Shown here piece by piece: positions 15,956-24,774 of a DNA stretch of 64,000 nucleotides. The position numbers were made by a program, and so were the translations under genes. This DNA is from Eubacteriaceae bacterium (GTDB lineage Bacteria > Bacillota > Clostridia > Peptostreptococcales > Anaerovoracaceae). The stretch is from NCBI GenBank assembly GCA_022652985.1, contig JALCRY010000002.1, positions 1 through 64,000 on the forward strand, given 5' to 3'. The notes below the pieces were generated by a model, which worked only from the letters and a program-made list of their open reading frames with translations, was not told where the DNA came from and made no database searches. The stretch's first letter is position 1. Every line of letters starts with the position of its first letter.

Positions 15956-18793
15956 CTAACGATTTTCTTCTTCGAGGTCCGACTCCATGTGGCAGTACTT
16001 GTATTTCTTGCCGCTGCCGCACCAGCACGGATCGTTTCTGCCGATCTTCGGATGCTCGCGTCTGAAAGGAGTCTGTGTCTTTTCGCGTTCAGGGATATCC
16101 TGTTCGCCCGGCATGCTCGTTGTGCCGCTTCCGGTATGGACTTCACCCTCCATGAGTTCGCTCTCGTCGAATTCATCCTTGTGCGTCTGGCCTTTGCCGA
16201 TAACGTCTCTTCTCTCTGCCCTTGTTTCCACTGTGACATTATAGCAGAACATGACAGTTTCTTCCTTGATCGCGTTGATCATCTCTTCGAACATCGCAAA
16301 GCCCTCTTCAGCATATGCGCCGGCAGGATCCTGCCCGCCGAGTCCTCTGAGCCCGATCCCGTTCTTGAGCTGATCCATCGCATCGATATGATCCATCCAC
16401 TTGTTGTCGACGACTCTGATGAGGATCATTCTCTCGAGTTCACGCATGGTCTCTTCGCCGACTTCCTGTTCCTTGTCGGAATAAAGCTCGTCGAACAGTT
16501 CCATGATATCGTCATGCAGAGAATCCGCATCGACATCACGCATATCTTCTTCGTCGTAATGCACGCCTTTGAAGCGCGGGCATATCTTTTTGAGATTCTT
16601 GTTGAGCGTTTCGAAGTCCCATTCCTCCGGGAACTTGGAAGCAACCGTTATCGGATCGATCGTCGCTTCGATCAGCTCCTGAGCCATATCCATGATATAG
16701 CTTCTGAGGTCTTCCCCGAAGAGCACCATGCGGCGCTGTTCGTAAATGACTTCACGCTGTTTATTCATGACATTATCGTACTGGAGTACGTATTTACGTA
16801 TCGAGAAGTTGCGTCCTTCGACCTTCTTCTGCGCATTTTCGATGCTCTTCGATACCATTCCCGATTCGATCGGATCGTCTTCGGCCACGCCGAGTTTGTC
16901 CACGACCGTCTTCATCCTCTCGCCTCCGAACATTCTCATAAGATCGTCCTCCAGCGAAATGCAGAACTGCGTCATGCCCGGGTCTCCCTGACGTCCGGAA
17001 CGTCCTCTGAGCTGGTTATCGATACGTCTTGACTCATGTCTCTCAGTACCTATGATGCAGAGGCCGCCGTGCTCACGCACGCGTTCCTGCTCTTCCTTAC
17101 GCTCTTCTTTGAACTGGTCATGCAGTTCGCTGAAACGCTTTCTGGCATCTATGATCTCGGAATCATCCGTCTTTGTCAGCGAATTCGCCTGGTTGACGGC
17201 TTCCTCGGAGAAGCCTTCCTTTTCGAGCTGCTTCAGCGCCTCGAACTCAGGATTGCCTCCCAGAATGATATCGGTACCACGGCCTGCCATGTTGGTAGCT
17301 ATAGTAACAGCTCCTTCACGTCCCGCTTCCGCGATGATCGCCGCCTCCTTCTCATGCTGCTTGGCGTTCAGTACGCTGAAATCCTTGATCCCGCGCTTCT
17401 GAAGCATTTCGGCGATGACTTCTGATTTTTCTATCGATATTGTACCCACCAGCACAGGCATACCCGTTTCGTGAGCCTGAATGATCTTCTCTATGATGGC
17501 GTGATACTTTCCTGTTTCCGTTGCAAATATCGCATCAGGCATATCCTGACGCACCATCGGCTTATTAGTCGGAACGACGACAACGTCCATGTTGTATATA
17601 TCACGGAATTCATCTTCCTCAGTCTTGGCCGTACCTGTCATGCCCGCAAGCTTCTCATACATACGGAAATAGTTCTGCAGCGTTATCGTCGCCAGTGTCT
17701 TGGATTCGCTTCTGACGCTTACGCCTTCCTTCTGCTCGATCGCCTGATGCAGCCCGTCGCTGTATCTTCTTCCGAACATAAGTCTGCCTGTAAACTCGTC
17801 TACGATGATGACTTCTCCGTCCTTCACGATGTAGTCGATATCCTTATGCATGAGAGCATGCGCCTTCAGAGCCTGCTGGCAGTGATGGTTGATCTCCATG
17901 TTTTCAGGATCCGCAAAGTTGTCGATCCCGAAGAACTGCTCGCATTTGTGGATGCCGGCATCGGTGAAAGCGACCTGCTTGTCCTTTTCGAATACGACAT
18001 AGTCGCCGTATTTATCATCCGGCTCATCCTTCGGATCGTTCTCGTCCTTGATGCCGCCGTGCAGAGTTCTGATGAATCTGTCGGCCTGGGCATAGAGCAC
18101 TGTGCTCTTGTCGCCCTGTCCGCTGATGATGAGAGGTGTTCTCGCCTCATCGATCAGTATCGAGTCGACCTCGTCGACGATCGCGTAGTTCAGATCTCTC
18201 TGCATCATGTCTTCTTTATAGATGACCATGTTGTCGCGCAGGTAATCGAAACCGTATTCATTGTTCGTTCCGTATGTGACATCTGCCTGATAGGCTGCTC
18301 TTCTCTGCTCATCTGTAATGTCGTGGATAACGCATCCTATCGTGAGTCCGAGGAATGTATATATCTTGCCCATCCATTCCATGTCTCGCTTGGCCAGGTA
18401 ATCGTTGACTGTAACTACATGCACGCCCTTGCCTTCAAGGGCATTCAGATATACCGGCAGAGTGGCGGCCAGCGTTTTTCCTTCACCTGTCTTCATCTCC
18501 GCGATACGGCCCTGATGCATGACTACTCCGCCCATGAGCTGTACTCTGAACGGCTTCATGCCGAGCACTCTCCACGCGGCTTCCCTGGCTACTGCGAATG
18601 CTTCCGGCAGCAGATCGTCAAGATCTTCGCCTTCATCCAGTCTCTCTCTGAATTCATCTGTTTTCCCTTTGAGTTCCTCATCGCTCAGCGCGCTCGTTTC
18701 TTCATCGAGAGCTTCTATGCGATCTACGATCTTTCCGACCTTCTTGACCTCTTTTTCATTGAGATCTCCGAAGACCTTTTCCATAAAACTCAT
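15956..18793 (-). CDS. secA: preprotein translocase ATPase SecA
   Basis: The 945-residue protein is full-length SecA. Walker A is [11 protein letters not shown] near residues 100-110, the DEAD-like motif is [12 protein letters not shown], and the second nucleotide domain carries [11 protein letters not shown]. The preprotein-binding and helical scaffold domains lie between and after these. The C-terminal tail ends with a zinc-binding [13 protein letters not shown], the site used to dock SecB and ribosomes. It drives secretory proteins through SecYEG. GGAGG precedes the ATG. A 38-codon reading frame overlaps its start codon, and a SecB-like gene is two genes downstream. Confidence 0.97.
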   Translation of the reverse strand: MSFMEKVFGDLNEKEVKKVGKIVDRIEALDEETSALSDEELKGKTDEFRERLDEGEDLDDLLPEAFAVAREAAWRVLGMKPFRVQLMGGVVMHQGRIAEMKTGEGKTLAATLPVYLNALEGKGVHVVTVNDYLAKRDMEWMGKIYTFLGLTIGCVIHDITDEQRRAAYQADVTYGTNNEYGFDYLRDNMVIYKEDMMQRDLNYAIVDEVDSILIDEARTPLIISGQGDKSTVLYAQADRFIRTLHGGIKDENDPKDEPDDKYGDYVVFEKDKQVAFTDAGIHKCEQFFGIDNFADPENMEINHHCQQALKAHALMHKDIDYIVKDGEVIIVDEFTGRLMFGRRYSDGLHQAIEQKEGVSVRSESKTLATITLQNYFRMYEKLAGMTGTAKTEEDEFRDIYNMDVVVVPTNKPMVRQDMPDAIFATETGKYHAIIEKIIQAHETGMPVLVGTISIEKSEVIAEMLQKRGIKDFSVLNAKQHEKEAAIIAEAGREGAVTIATNMAGRGTDIILGGNPEFEALKQLEKEGFSEEAVNQANSLTKTDDSEIIDARKRFSELHDQFKEERKEEQERVREHGGLCIIGTERHESRRIDNQLRGRSGRQGDPGMTQFCISLEDDLMRMFGGERMKTVVDKLGVAEDDPIESGMVSKSIENAQKKVEGRNFSIRKYVLQYDNVMNKQREVIYEQRRMVLFGEDLRSYIMDMAQELIEATIDPITVASKFPEEWDFETLNKNLKKICPRFKGVHYDEEDMRDVDADSLHDDIMELFDELYSDKEQEVGEETMRELERMILIRVVDNKWMDHIDAMDQLKNGIGLRGLGGQDPAGAYAEEGFAMFEEMINAIKEETVMFCYNVTVETRAERRDVIGKGQTHKDEFDESELMEGEVHTGSGTTSMPGEQDIPEREKTQTPFRREHPKIGRNDPCWCGSGKKYKYCHMESDLEEENR

Positions 18794-18906
18794 AAAAATC
18801 TTCCTCCTGTATCTTCACGCATGCCCTGCGCATGCTCCATAACGGGACCTGCTCCGGACATTTTGCGCGCTGGCTCCGCATATACGGAGGTCTGCATTTT
18901 AAACAT
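18790..18906 (-). CDS. possible 38-residue leader peptide overlapping secA
   Basis: A 38-codon frame starts at ATG 18906, preceded by GGAAGGA about nine bases upstream, and stops at a TGA overlapping the secA start (ATGA). The product is polar, has no membrane segment, and contains SGAGP near residues 17-21. This geometry would couple its translation to that of secA. SecM-type arrest peptides regulate secA elsewhere, but they carry a signal sequence, which this lacks. It may simply be a chance frame in a 140-base gap. Confidence 0.3.
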   Translation of the reverse strand: MFKMQTSVYAEPARKMSGAGPVMEHAQGMREDTGGRFL

Positions 18907-18936
18907 CACGCTTTGTCCTTCCGGAACCTGGTTCCC

Positions 18937-20217
18937 CTATTCTTCTTCCTCGTCGTCCGGAACATGCTCAACTACGAGATTGATCTCGAGAGCTTTCTTG
19001 TCCGTCGCCTTGGTGACTCTTCCTTTGAAGACCCTGTGCCCGTTCCTGTACTCGAACCTGTCGCCCTTTTCAGGCAGTTTGTCGAGACAGAGCACGACCC
19101 AGCCGTTCACAGTGTTCGCATCGATATCATCGTCTTCTATGCCGAAGTAATCGAACACCTTAGGCAGGCTCGCGTTGCACATGACCCTGAAAGAACCGTT
19201 CTGCAGTTCGGTGACTTCCTGCGACATGATCGCATCATGTTCGTCATAGATTTCGCCAACGAGTTCCTCGATGATGTCTTCCATCGTCAGGAGTCCCTCG
19301 GTGCCGCCGTACTCATCTATTACGATTGCCATGTGGGTCTTTAGTGCCTGCATCTTTTTGAGAAGCAGTGCTATCTTCATTGAACCGGCAACAAACACGA
19401 CCGGCTTTACAAAATCCGAAATGGTGTTGCCTGTTCCGACTATATAATTGTGGAAATCTTTCTGGTTAAGTACGCCCAGAATAGAATCCATGTCGTCATC
19501 GTAAACCGGGATCCGCGAATACCCCGTATCTTTGAATTTCTCCGCGACTTCCTCTATCGAGAGATCAAGGTCTATGGCGACCATATCCACTCTCGGTATC
19601 ATGACCTCTTCCGCTTCGAGGTCGTTGAATTCTATGGCATTCTGTATGAGCTCCGACTGATCTGATTCGATGCCGCCTTCTTTCTCGGCTTCATCGACGA
19701 GAGTAATGAGCTCGTCTTCGGTGATAGTTCTCTCATCACCCACATTGAACACTTTAACGAGCAGCTTTTTCCAGCCCGAAAACAGTATGTTCAGCGGAGT
19801 CAGAATGACCATGATCCCGTGCGCCAGAGGCTGCGCAAATTTTGCGAAACTCTCCGGAGCTTCCTTGGCAAGCGTTTTCGGCGATATCTCCGCGAATATC
19901 AGCACAACTATCGTTATGACTATCGTGGAATATGTCGGTCCGAGCCTGTTGCCGAACAGTCCGATGAACAGCGTCGTCGAGATCGCGGTCATCGTTATGT
20001 TCGCAATATTGTTGCCGATCAGCAATGTGGTCAGCAGTTTATCATAATTGTCCGAGAGCTTCAGTACTTTCCCGGCCTTCTCATCGCCGTCGCCTGCAGC
20101 GTTCTTCATTTTGATCCTGCTCATGCTCGTATACGCCGTCTCTGTAGCCGAGAAATAGGCGCTCATAATGACGAGCAGAATAATAGCGAATATTGCAGTC
20201 AGACTGTGACTGTCCAT
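18937..20217 (-). CDS. CNNM/HlyC-type membrane protein (DUF21, CBS pair, CorC_HlyC)
   Basis: This 426-residue protein has an N-terminal DUF21 domain of four hydrophobic helices, with AYFSATETAYTSMSRIKMKN in the first part. A CBS pair follows, holding MIPRVDMVAI and SRIPVYDDDMDSILGV, and then a C-terminal CorC_HlyC transporter-associated domain. Relatives move or sense Mg2+ or Co2+; older names call them hemolysins. The start at 20217 follows AAAGGAGG, so a longer frame from 20259 is rejected. It precedes secA on the same strand. Confidence 0.9.
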   Translation of the reverse strand: MDSHSLTAIFAIILLVIMSAYFSATETAYTSMSRIKMKNAAGDGDEKAGKVLKLSDNYDKLLTTLLIGNNIANITMTAISTTLFIGLFGNRLGPTYSTIVITIVVLIFAEISPKTLAKEAPESFAKFAQPLAHGIMVILTPLNILFSGWKKLLVKVFNVGDERTITEDELITLVDEAEKEGGIESDQSELIQNAIEFNDLEAEEVMIPRVDMVAIDLDLSIEEVAEKFKDTGYSRIPVYDDDMDSILGVLNQKDFHNYIVGTGNTISDFVKPVVFVAGSMKIALLLKKMQALKTHMAIVIDEYGGTEGLLTMEDIIEELVGEIYDEHDAIMSQEVTELQNGSFRVMCNASLPKVFDYFGIEDDDIDANTVNGWVVLCLDKLPEKGDRFEYRNGHRVFKGRVTKATDKKALEINLVVEHVPDDEEEE

Positions 20218-20400
20218 AAAATGGGTTCCTCCTTTGCAGCGCACGGTGAAACGCAGCATCTTCCGCGCATTCCAAACCTTGCATACAAAGTCAATTATAT
20301 ATGATACCTGCTTAAAAATAAAGGAAATTCACCTAATCTGCCAATACTGTAATATTCAGATTTTATTTTTCCGTTTCCTTTTTCCTCTGATCCGGCCGAA

Positions 20401-20501
20401 AGCAGATTTTGATGGGAAGCCAGATTGGATGGAAATCCGGACAGGCCGGAAAACGGGCCGAATGGGAAGTCTGACTGGATAGAAAGCCAGATTGGATGGA
20501 A
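20401..20501. repeat. imperfect tandem array of a 17-bp unit
   Basis: Six consecutive units of 16-17 bases fit the consensus AGCCAGATTGGATGGAA. The units at 20418-20434 and 20485-20501 are identical to it; the middle ones are diverged (CCGGACAGGCCGG, CGGGCCGAATGG). No gene covers the array. Its function is unknown. Confidence 0.6.
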
Positions 20502-20532
20502 AGCCGGGCAGCTGATATACGATTATTTGATT

Positions 20533-20729
20533 GAATTCAAAATACGGTACCAAACACATGAAATATCCCACAATGGTACCTTGTTCAATGGGCTGCAGCG
20601 ATTGAACATCCGCTCATGCTGCGAAAAGGCCCTGTTTGGAAGAAGTTAGTCGCAACTAACCGTAACAAACCCATTGCTCAGGGTACCATTCACGCAAAAA
20701 AATCCATATTGGTACCTTTTTTTGAATTC
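20533..20729. repeat. 197-bp inverted-repeat element, MITE-like
   Basis: Two arms read inward from GAATTC at each end and align without gaps. Positions 1-21 match at 19 of 21 (GAATTCAAAA..GGTACCAA). Positions 40-60 match at 18 of 21 (AATGGTACC.TG..CAATGGG). The 18 bases between these blocks do not match. The centre holds a small GTTAGT/ACTAAC hairpin (about 20645-20661). There are four GGTACC sites in all. No coding frame with a ribosome binding site is present and no target-site duplication is obvious. A mobile MITE-like element or a structured RNA are both possible. Confidence 0.6.
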
Positions 20730-20822
20730 ACCTCCTTCCCCGCTCTCAGCCGGCGCCAAATGGCATATCGCAGGCTAACTGTCCCGCAAGAAAATCCGGC
20801 TCGAACGTTAAGCGGAACCCAT

Positions 20823-20975
20823 CGGCCGTCCGTACTGTCACGAGCGGCAGTCCGCACTGTCACGGGTCGGCCGTCCGTACTGTCACGAGCGGCAGTCCGC
20901 ACTGTCACGGGTCGGCAATCAGCACTGTCACGGGTCGGCAATCCGCGCTGTAACGGTCGGCAGTCCGCAATGTTT
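20823..20975. repeat. tandem array of 22-23-bp units
   Basis: Six full units and a partial seventh share CGGCAGTCCGCACTGTCACGG. The first four alternate two variants, giving a 45-bp higher-order repeat present twice. The last units drift. The array runs right up to the promoter of the dGTPase gene. No spacers separate the units, so it is not a CRISPR array. Confidence 0.8.
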
Positions 20976-21002
20976 GCTAAATCCCCCCAAGTACTGTAGA
21001 AT
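20974..21002 (+). promoter_or_regulatory. promoter of the dGTPase gene
   Basis: TTGCTA (20974-20979) and TAGAAT (20997-21002) are 17 bases apart, 25 bases before the ATG at 21027. GGAGG lies in the short leader. The -35 box overlaps the end of the 22-bp tandem array. Confidence 0.5.
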
Positions 21003-21026
21003 AATATTGTTACGGAGGAAAACAAA

Positions 21027-22295
21027 ATGCCAAGAGACAGTTTCATACATGAAGCAGCCGGACCTCAGGACCCGAACTGGGAAAAACTCATTGCCAGGAA
21101 CAGCAAAATACCAAGCCGCGAACACGATATCAGGAGCGAATTCGAAAGAGATACAACGAGGCTCCTTCATTGTTCTGCGTTCAGAAGACTCAAGCACAAA
21201 ACCCAGGTCTTCCCGAACATTGAGAACGACCATATCTGCACGCGCATGGAGCATGTGCTGCACGTGGCTTCCGTATCCGGCACAATAGCAAATTACCTCG
21301 GCCTCGACCGTGATCTCACGCGCGCGATATCCATCGGGCACGATATCGGTCATACGCCTTTCGGTCATGCGGGTGAAAAAATACTCGAAGAGCTTTCCCG
21401 CTACTGGCTCGACGGAAGCGATTTCTGGCATGAAATGAACGGCCTGAGATTCGCAGACAAAATCGAGCTGCTCGAAGACTTCAACAGCAATGTGGATAAT
21501 CTCGGGCTCACATATGCAGTAAGGGACGGTATCGTGTGTCACTGCGGCGAAGTTGATGACTACGCGATCTTCCCGCGCGAACATCTCGGAGACCCCGACT
21601 TCGACGGCGGCCCGAACGCCACGGGTGACCCGTTCGGAGATCTTTACAGCATTTCCAGACCGGAGCAGGATGTCTCTGTCAACGCTGTCACATGGGAAGG
21701 CTGCATCGTCAAGATCGCGGACAAGATCGCCTATCTCGGACGCGATATCGAAGACGCTATCGAGCTTGGATTTCTCGGGCCGGACGAGATCGCCGACCTG
21801 AAGACGATGGCCCGCAAATATGATGAGAACGCAATGAACACGACAGTCATCATGCACAACATGATCGTCGATCTGTGTGAACACAGCAGTCCGGATGAGG
21901 GCATACGCCTGTCGGGCAAATACCGCGAGCAGATGAAAGAGCTGATGATGTTCAATTACAGCCATATATATCTCGACAAGAGACTCGATCCTTACAGCAA
22001 GTATGCGCGGCTGGCGCTTGAGCAGATATTTGAACGCCTGCACGATTATTACGACGGCGAAGAGACTATCGCCAATCTGCACGGCTCCATACACGAATAC
22101 CCTCTGCTGATCCGCGAATTCATTTCCTTCCTGCGGATTTACAGCGCTGTGGATTCGCCTCTGCGCTACAGGAACGTGAAGATCTACGGTACGCTGGACA
22201 GCGAGGAAATTTATGACCAGGCCATCATAGATTTCATAGCCGGCATGACGGACAGATTTGCAGTCAAAGTATATGAAGAACTTTTAAAATATTAA
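21027..22295 (+). CDS. dgt: HD-domain deoxyguanosinetriphosphate triphosphohydrolase-like protein
   Basis: This 422-residue HD-superfamily protein contains CSAFRRLKHKTQVF, then RMEHVLHVASVSG and GHDIGHTPFGHAGE. These supply the first histidine and the His-Asp pair that bind the metal. Family members split dNTPs into deoxynucleoside and triphosphate and so limit the dNTP pool. ACGGAGG precedes the ATG. The next gene starts 10 bases after the stop, so the two form an operon. Confidence 0.88.
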   Translation: MPRDSFIHEAAGPQDPNWEKLIARNSKIPSREHDIRSEFERDTTRLLHCSAFRRLKHKTQVFPNIENDHICTRMEHVLHVASVSGTIANYLGLDRDLTRAISIGHDIGHTPFGHAGEKILEELSRYWLDGSDFWHEMNGLRFADKIELLEDFNSNVDNLGLTYAVRDGIVCHCGEVDDYAIFPREHLGDPDFDGGPNATGDPFGDLYSISRPEQDVSVNAVTWEGCIVKIADKIAYLGRDIEDAIELGFLGPDEIADLKTMARKYDENAMNTTVIMHNMIVDLCEHSSPDEGIRLSGKYREQMKELMMFNYSHIYLDKRLDPYSKYARLALEQIFERLHDYYDGEETIANLHGSIHEYPLLIREFISFLRIYSAVDSPLRYRNVKIYGTLDSEEIYDQAIIDFIAGMTDRFAVKVYEELLKY

Positions 22296-22305
22296 AGGAG
22301 ACCAC

Positions 22306-22926
22306 ATGGAAAACAAAAATTACCAGGAGCAGGCGGCACAATACGGAAGTTTCTTTTTCCTGCGCACTATCGACGAGAAATTATACGGTCTGATCCGCGA
22401 TGTCGAAGTAGCGGCCATGCAGAACCCGGAAACGATGGGCGACCAGGCAAGAGCAGCGCTTGATTATTTTCTGTTTGAAGTCGCACTGAAAAACAATGAT
22501 CTGAAACGCAGAGAATGCATTGACTTTTACAACGGTTCGCATCCGGGAAATCTCGGTGAAACAGAACTGCACATCGCCATATTCTGCGCTTATGAGGCGA
22601 AGCAGATACCGGTAAATGTCTACATCTACCCGGAGCTCATTAAGGGTTCCGAGAAAAAGACCAAGAACATGAATTTCATGGATAAATTCTGCGACGACTG
22701 GGACACATCGAAGAAGCACAGGTTCTACCGTAAAAAGTTCGCGAATTCGCCGAGGAATATCGTGCTGTTCATGCAGTCGTTCTACTATATAGTAAGCGGT
22801 TATTACCAGTTCTATAAAAAAGCTCCTCTCGATCTGCCGGACTACGATTATAAATTATCGCTCGGGTCGGTGGGCAAGATCGAAGATGTCGGCGATATGC
22901 CGGCTCTGGAAGCAACAGAAAAGTAA
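22306..22926 (+). CDS. hypothetical protein, 206 residues
   Basis: I do not recognise this soluble protein. It has no signal peptide and no clear membrane helix. Visible features are an aromatic-rich N-terminus (QYGSFFFLRTIDEKLYG), a middle part with NPETMGDQARAALDYF, and a basic stretch followed by NIVLFMQSFYYIVSGYYQF. AAAGGAG precedes the ATG. It is co-transcribed with the dGTPase gene, and a strong terminator follows, so a role in nucleotide or stress metabolism is possible but unproven. Confidence 0.7.
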   Translation: MENKNYQEQAAQYGSFFFLRTIDEKLYGLIRDVEVAAMQNPETMGDQARAALDYFLFEVALKNNDLKRRECIDFYNGSHPGNLGETELHIAIFCAYEAKQIPVNVYIYPELIKGSEKKTKNMNFMDKFCDDWDTSKKHRFYRKKFANSPRNIVLFMQSFYYIVSGYYQFYKKAPLDLPDYDYKLSLGSVGKIEDVGDMPALEATEK

Positions 22927-22952
22927 CCGCCCGCAAAACAGCGTAAATGGCA

Positions 22953-22990
22953 GAACGGAGCACCTTACCGTCGTGCTCCGTTCTTTTGTT
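22953..22990 (+). terminator. intrinsic terminator of the dGTPase operon
   Basis: GAACGGAGCAC (22953-22963) pairs with GTGCTCCGTTC (22973-22983). TTTTGTTTG follows. The next 130 bases, up to the convergent terminator, are AT-rich and hold no gene I can support. Confidence 0.88.
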
Positions 22991-23117
22991 TGTACTATTC
23001 ATTCTTATTATTCATATTATTGTATAGAGAGGGTTTGCAGCTTTGTTATTTATGCTGTGGTTTTATATTAGCGCAGTTTCCTTAAAAGAACTTGAAATAA
23101 TACATTAATTATATTTT

Positions 23118-23150
23118 TTCCACGGAAAAACCGGATCCGAAGATCCGGCT
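23118..23150 (-). terminator. intrinsic terminator after the polysaccharide deacetylase gene
   Basis: On the minus strand AGCCGGATC-TTCG-GATCCGG forms a stem with a UUCG-type tetraloop, then TTTTTCC. A second weaker hairpin, GGCCTG/CAGGCC (23169-23186), lies between it and the stop codon. Confidence 0.85.
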
Positions 23151-23196
23151 TTCCTGATATTGAGTTCCGGCCTGCCGTTTCAGGCCATGTCATTTT

Positions 23197-24657
23197 CTAT
23201 TTATCGTCTCCGCTGTAGTAGAAGTAGTTATATCCGTAAATCTTGTTGCTCTTGATATTCTCCTTGTATCTGTACTGGATCATCTCCGATACAGTCACAA
23301 ACTGATATCCCTTGGCTTCAAGCTTCGGAACCAGTTCTCTGACAGCTCTGACAGTCGAAGGATACAATGAATGCATCAGCACGACCTTGCCGTCGAGATT
23401 TCCGGCTTTCTCTATATTCGCGACAGTTTGGGCAGTATTCCTGTTCGACCAGTCAAGAGAATCCACCGACCAGAGAATGCACGGAATATCGATCGCGTTT
23501 TCGACCTTCTGATTTATCTCGCCGCCAGGCGGTCTGAAGACAGTAGGCTTTTGCCCTGTAGCCTTCTCAATGGCATTGACGCCTTTCTGAACATTCGCCT
23601 TTGCTTTCTTGACACCTATCGTGCTGAGGAAGTACGGATGATCATAGGAATGTGTTCCGATCTCGCATCCGAGCTCCAGTTCACGCTTCAGAATATCGGA
23701 CGCACCCTTGACGTTTTCCACATTCTGGCCGAGTTCGAAGAATGTGCCTACAGCATCATATTTTTCGAATATGTCCAGCAGATCATTTGTATAGATCGAA
23801 GGACCGTCGTCAAAGGTAAAGCAGACCATCTTTTTCGATGTATCTATCACGCGTTTGCCGACATCGTCTCTCACATAACCGCTGAGATCGTCATAGCTGA
23901 TATCGCATACCGCTATGCCGTAGTCTTTAGTATCATATTTGATGACAGAACCTTTATCGAAATAGAATCTGATCCCGTCCTTGGTCAGAACGAAATTACC
24001 GAAAGCGCCCGAATCGGCACTTACCTTGTTCTTCCATCCGTCCCTGAGTTTATCACCGTAGCTCTTATCGAGCGCCTTCGTAACCAGTTTGGAAACGACC
24101 GGCGCATAGTCTCCCTTGAAGACACCCGCCGCTCCTATCGAAGCCCCGGCCTTCGTCGAGAAGTTATATGTGTGTACCACACCGCTCTTGACTTCCATAT
24201 CCGATCCGCTGTTCTGTTCTATGACAGACGTCAGCGCAACGCTCTGGACTTTATACGGCGTCTCATATGAACTGTATCCCGCGAGGAAACAGGCCTTGTC
24301 TTTCGCTTCCGGATCAAGTCCGCTATAATCAGTCGAGAAATTATCCTTCTCGTCCTTGACTTCATCTTTAAGGATGTCGTTGGAAATATCCATGTCCAGC
24401 TTCGGTATCTGCACCCCCGTCGAAAGAGGCTCGCCGTAGCTTATCGTATTGCTGCTCTCCCCGACCGACTGCTTATCAGCCGCCGTGTCGAAAAACTTTT
24501 CCGCATACTTCTGAAAAGATGACTCATTGTGATATGAACGGCCTCCCAGCAGTTTTATGCCCACAACAACTCCCGCAATGACGACCGCGATTATCGCAAG
24601 TACAATAATCAGCCTGGCCGTATTTACTCTGTAATGTTTTTTTGTGCTTCTGCTCAT
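23197..24657 (-). CDS. membrane-anchored polysaccharide deacetylase (peptidoglycan deacetylase candidate)
   Basis: The 486-residue protein has one membrane anchor (about residues 14-36), an extracellular region of about 220 residues like the middle domain of PdaC/RsiV-type proteins, and a C-terminal NodB domain. NodB motifs are CFTFDDGPS (catalytic Asp and metal Asp), THSYDHP (metal histidines) and FRPPGGEIN. It should remove acetyl groups from cell-wall GlcNAc or MurNAc and so affect lysozyme resistance. The start at 24657 follows GGAGAGGATC. It is transcribed after lysC, 117 bases downstream. Confidence 0.87.
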   Translation of the reverse strand: MSRSTKKHYRVNTARLIIVLAIIAVVIAGVVVGIKLLGGRSYHNESSFQKYAEKFFDTAADKQSVGESSNTISYGEPLSTGVQIPKLDMDISNDILKDEVKDEKDNFSTDYSGLDPEAKDKACFLAGYSSYETPYKVQSVALTSVIEQNSGSDMEVKSGVVHTYNFSTKAGASIGAAGVFKGDYAPVVSKLVTKALDKSYGDKLRDGWKNKVSADSGAFGNFVLTKDGIRFYFDKGSVIKYDTKDYGIAVCDISYDDLSGYVRDDVGKRVIDTSKKMVCFTFDDGPSIYTNDLLDIFEKYDAVGTFFELGQNVENVKGASDILKRELELGCEIGTHSYDHPYFLSTIGVKKAKANVQKGVNAIEKATGQKPTVFRPPGGEINQKVENAIDIPCILWSVDSLDWSNRNTAQTVANIEKAGNLDGKVVLMHSLYPSTVRAVRELVPKLEAKGYQFVTVSEMIQYRYKENIKSNKIYGYNYFYYSGDDK

Positions 24658-24774
24658 AAAAGATCCTCTCCGCTGCAACAACATTTTTCTCACCGTTGTT
24701 CAGTATAGCACAAATCAAAACATTAATAAATCAACATGACAATTCGCTCATAAACAAATATTTGATCAGCGGCA

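Noticed and set aside
17471-19150. 559-codon plus-strand ORF
   Set aside because: It lies antisense to secA and the CNNM gene, has no ribosome binding site and reads as a shadow of their codon pattern.
20533-20729. T-box leader
   Set aside because: GGTACC recalls part of the T-box motif, but the rest of the T-box consensus and a downstream synthetase or amino acid gene are absent.
20823-20975. CRISPR-like array
   Set aside because: The 22-23-bp units follow each other without spacers and no cas gene is present.
20690-21046. 118-codon minus-strand ORF with a 15-residue repeat
   Set aside because: The repeat comes from the 45-bp DNA repeat, there is no ribosome binding site, and it runs against the dGTPase promoter.
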